Origin: Dehalococcoidia bacterium
Lineage (GTDB): Bacteria; Chloroflexota; Dehalococcoidia; Dehalococcoidales; UBA5760
Direction: 5' to 3'
Length of the DNA stretch: 5,713 bases
NCBI GenBank assembly: GCA_011176655.1
Contig: DUEB01000033.1
Coordinates: forward strand, 1 to 5,713
Shown: piece after piece, positions 5,261 through 5,713 of the stretch
How positions within the stretch are numbered: the stretch's first letter is position 1
Layout: every line of letters starts with the position of its first letter
Program-made: the position numbers and the translations under genes
The notes under the pieces: generated by a model
Databases searched by the model: none
What the model was told of the DNA's origin: nothing
What the model saw: only the letters and a program-made list of their open reading frames with translations

Positions 5261-5713
5261 CTACTCCACCTTTATTCCTTCCTCTCCCACCAGCTCGGCA
5301 AGCTTCTCGCCAAGCTCGGCACAATAGCTGGTGGTCAAGTCAGGCAGCCTGAGGTGGGTTACCCTTGACTGGTAGGTCACCTGAAGTCTGACCTGATCAT
5401 GCCCCGGGAACTCCTTCAGAGTGTCAATTACCCTCTGCAAACGCTCCAGGTCGCTATCCTTGTTATCGCTCTGGGTAAGGTTTATTACCAGCCGGTGACC
5501 CACCTCTGGAGCCGGAGGCTCTTCGGCTGCCGTCGGCGCCACGACAGGTTCGGAGGCAGCCGGCACCTCAGCCGGAGCTACCTCCGGCTGATAGTCACGA
5601 ACCGAGTCACAGCTCAACTGCACCTCGTCATTACCCAGCCTTACCTTGCCTTCGACCAGCAGCATGTTCCCCTCCTGCCACAGGTCTTTGGTCTCGGCGT
5701 AGACCTTGGGCCA
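5261..5713 (-). CDS. dnaE: DNA polymerase III alpha subunit, C-terminal end (5' part outside window)
   Basis: The last 150 residues of what I read as the replicative polymerase alpha subunit. The frame is open to the window edge at 5713; the ATG at 5665 is an internal methionine (visible residue 17). Visible residues 1-38 (WPKVYAET...MLLVEGKVRL...LSCDSV) match the end of the OB-fold that follows the polymerase core. Residues about 42-72 are a Pro/Ala/Glu/Val-rich linker with no predicted fold. Residues 73-150 resemble the alpha C-terminal domain that contacts the clamp-loader side. They run HRLVINLTQ, then DLERLQRVIDTLKEFPGHDQVRL with the typical LxxFPG turn, then a strand and a final helix GEKLAELVG. 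The catalytic parts lie outside, so the call rests on these end domains and is less certain than a full gene. radC follows on the same strand. Confidence 0.85.
   Translation of the reverse strand, partial: WPKVYAETKDLWQEGNMLLVEGKVRLGNDEVQLSCDSVRDYQPEVAPAEVPAASEPVVAPTAAEEPPAPEVGHRLVINLTQSDNKDSDLERLQRVIDTLKEFPGHDQVRLQVTYQSRVTHLRLPDLTTSYCAELGEKLAELVGEEGIKVE

Noticed and set aside
4515..5327. Two long plus-strand open frames opposite radC and dnaE (4515-4859 and 4905-5327)
   Set aside because: They are antisense to genes with clear conserved motifs, have no recognisable domain, and follow from the codon bias of the real genes.

Overview
The window carries eight protein-coding genes of ordinary bacterial housekeeping type. 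Two run off the edges. No tRNA, rRNA, CRISPR array, insertion sequence or phage gene is visible. Gene spacing is tight, the DNA is moderately GC-rich, and starts are mostly ATG with recognisable Shine-Dalgarno sites. The gene set (a CTC/TL5-type L25 with an acidic tail, a ThpR-type RNA phosphodiesterase, a small zinc ribbon, ComF, a long-form hibernation factor, Ogt, and RadC beside the 3' end of dnaE) would suit a Gram-positive-like or Chloroflexota (Dehalococcoidia-like) bacterium. That placement is inferred from gene content and protein style; I could not test it.

Layout. The left block on the plus strand (2-2111) holds the 3' part of the L25 gene, an amidohydrolase-2 family metal-dependent hydrolase and thpR, with gaps of 40 and 3 bases. 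It ends in a long imperfect inverted repeat. The middle block on the plus strand (2158-4335) begins with the best promoter in the window (TTGTCA, 18 bases, TATACT). It reads through a 70-residue zinc-ribbon protein, comF, hpf/raiA and a methylated-DNA-cysteine methyltransferase, with gaps of 39, 26 and 21 bases. The right block on the minus strand (4362-5713) holds the 3' end of dnaE followed by radC, convergent with the methyltransferase. A 119-base spacer between dnaE and radC has a perfect TATAAT in the right place for a separate radC promoter. The 26 bases between the converging stop codons lie inside an imperfect inverted repeat that could act as a shared 3' end.

How the genes work together. 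Two themes recur: ribosome and RNA (L25, hibernation factor, 2',3'-cyclic phosphodiesterase) and DNA replication, uptake or repair (DnaE, RadC, Ogt, ComF). ComF, the hibernation factor and Ogt share one predicted transcript, which would tie DNA uptake or purine-PRPP chemistry, ribosome shutdown and alkylation repair to one promoter. I found no convincing previously undescribed system. The less explained elements are the small zinc-ribbon protein that leads the middle block, the inverted repeat overlapping its promoter, and the low-complexity linker in the DnaE C-terminus.
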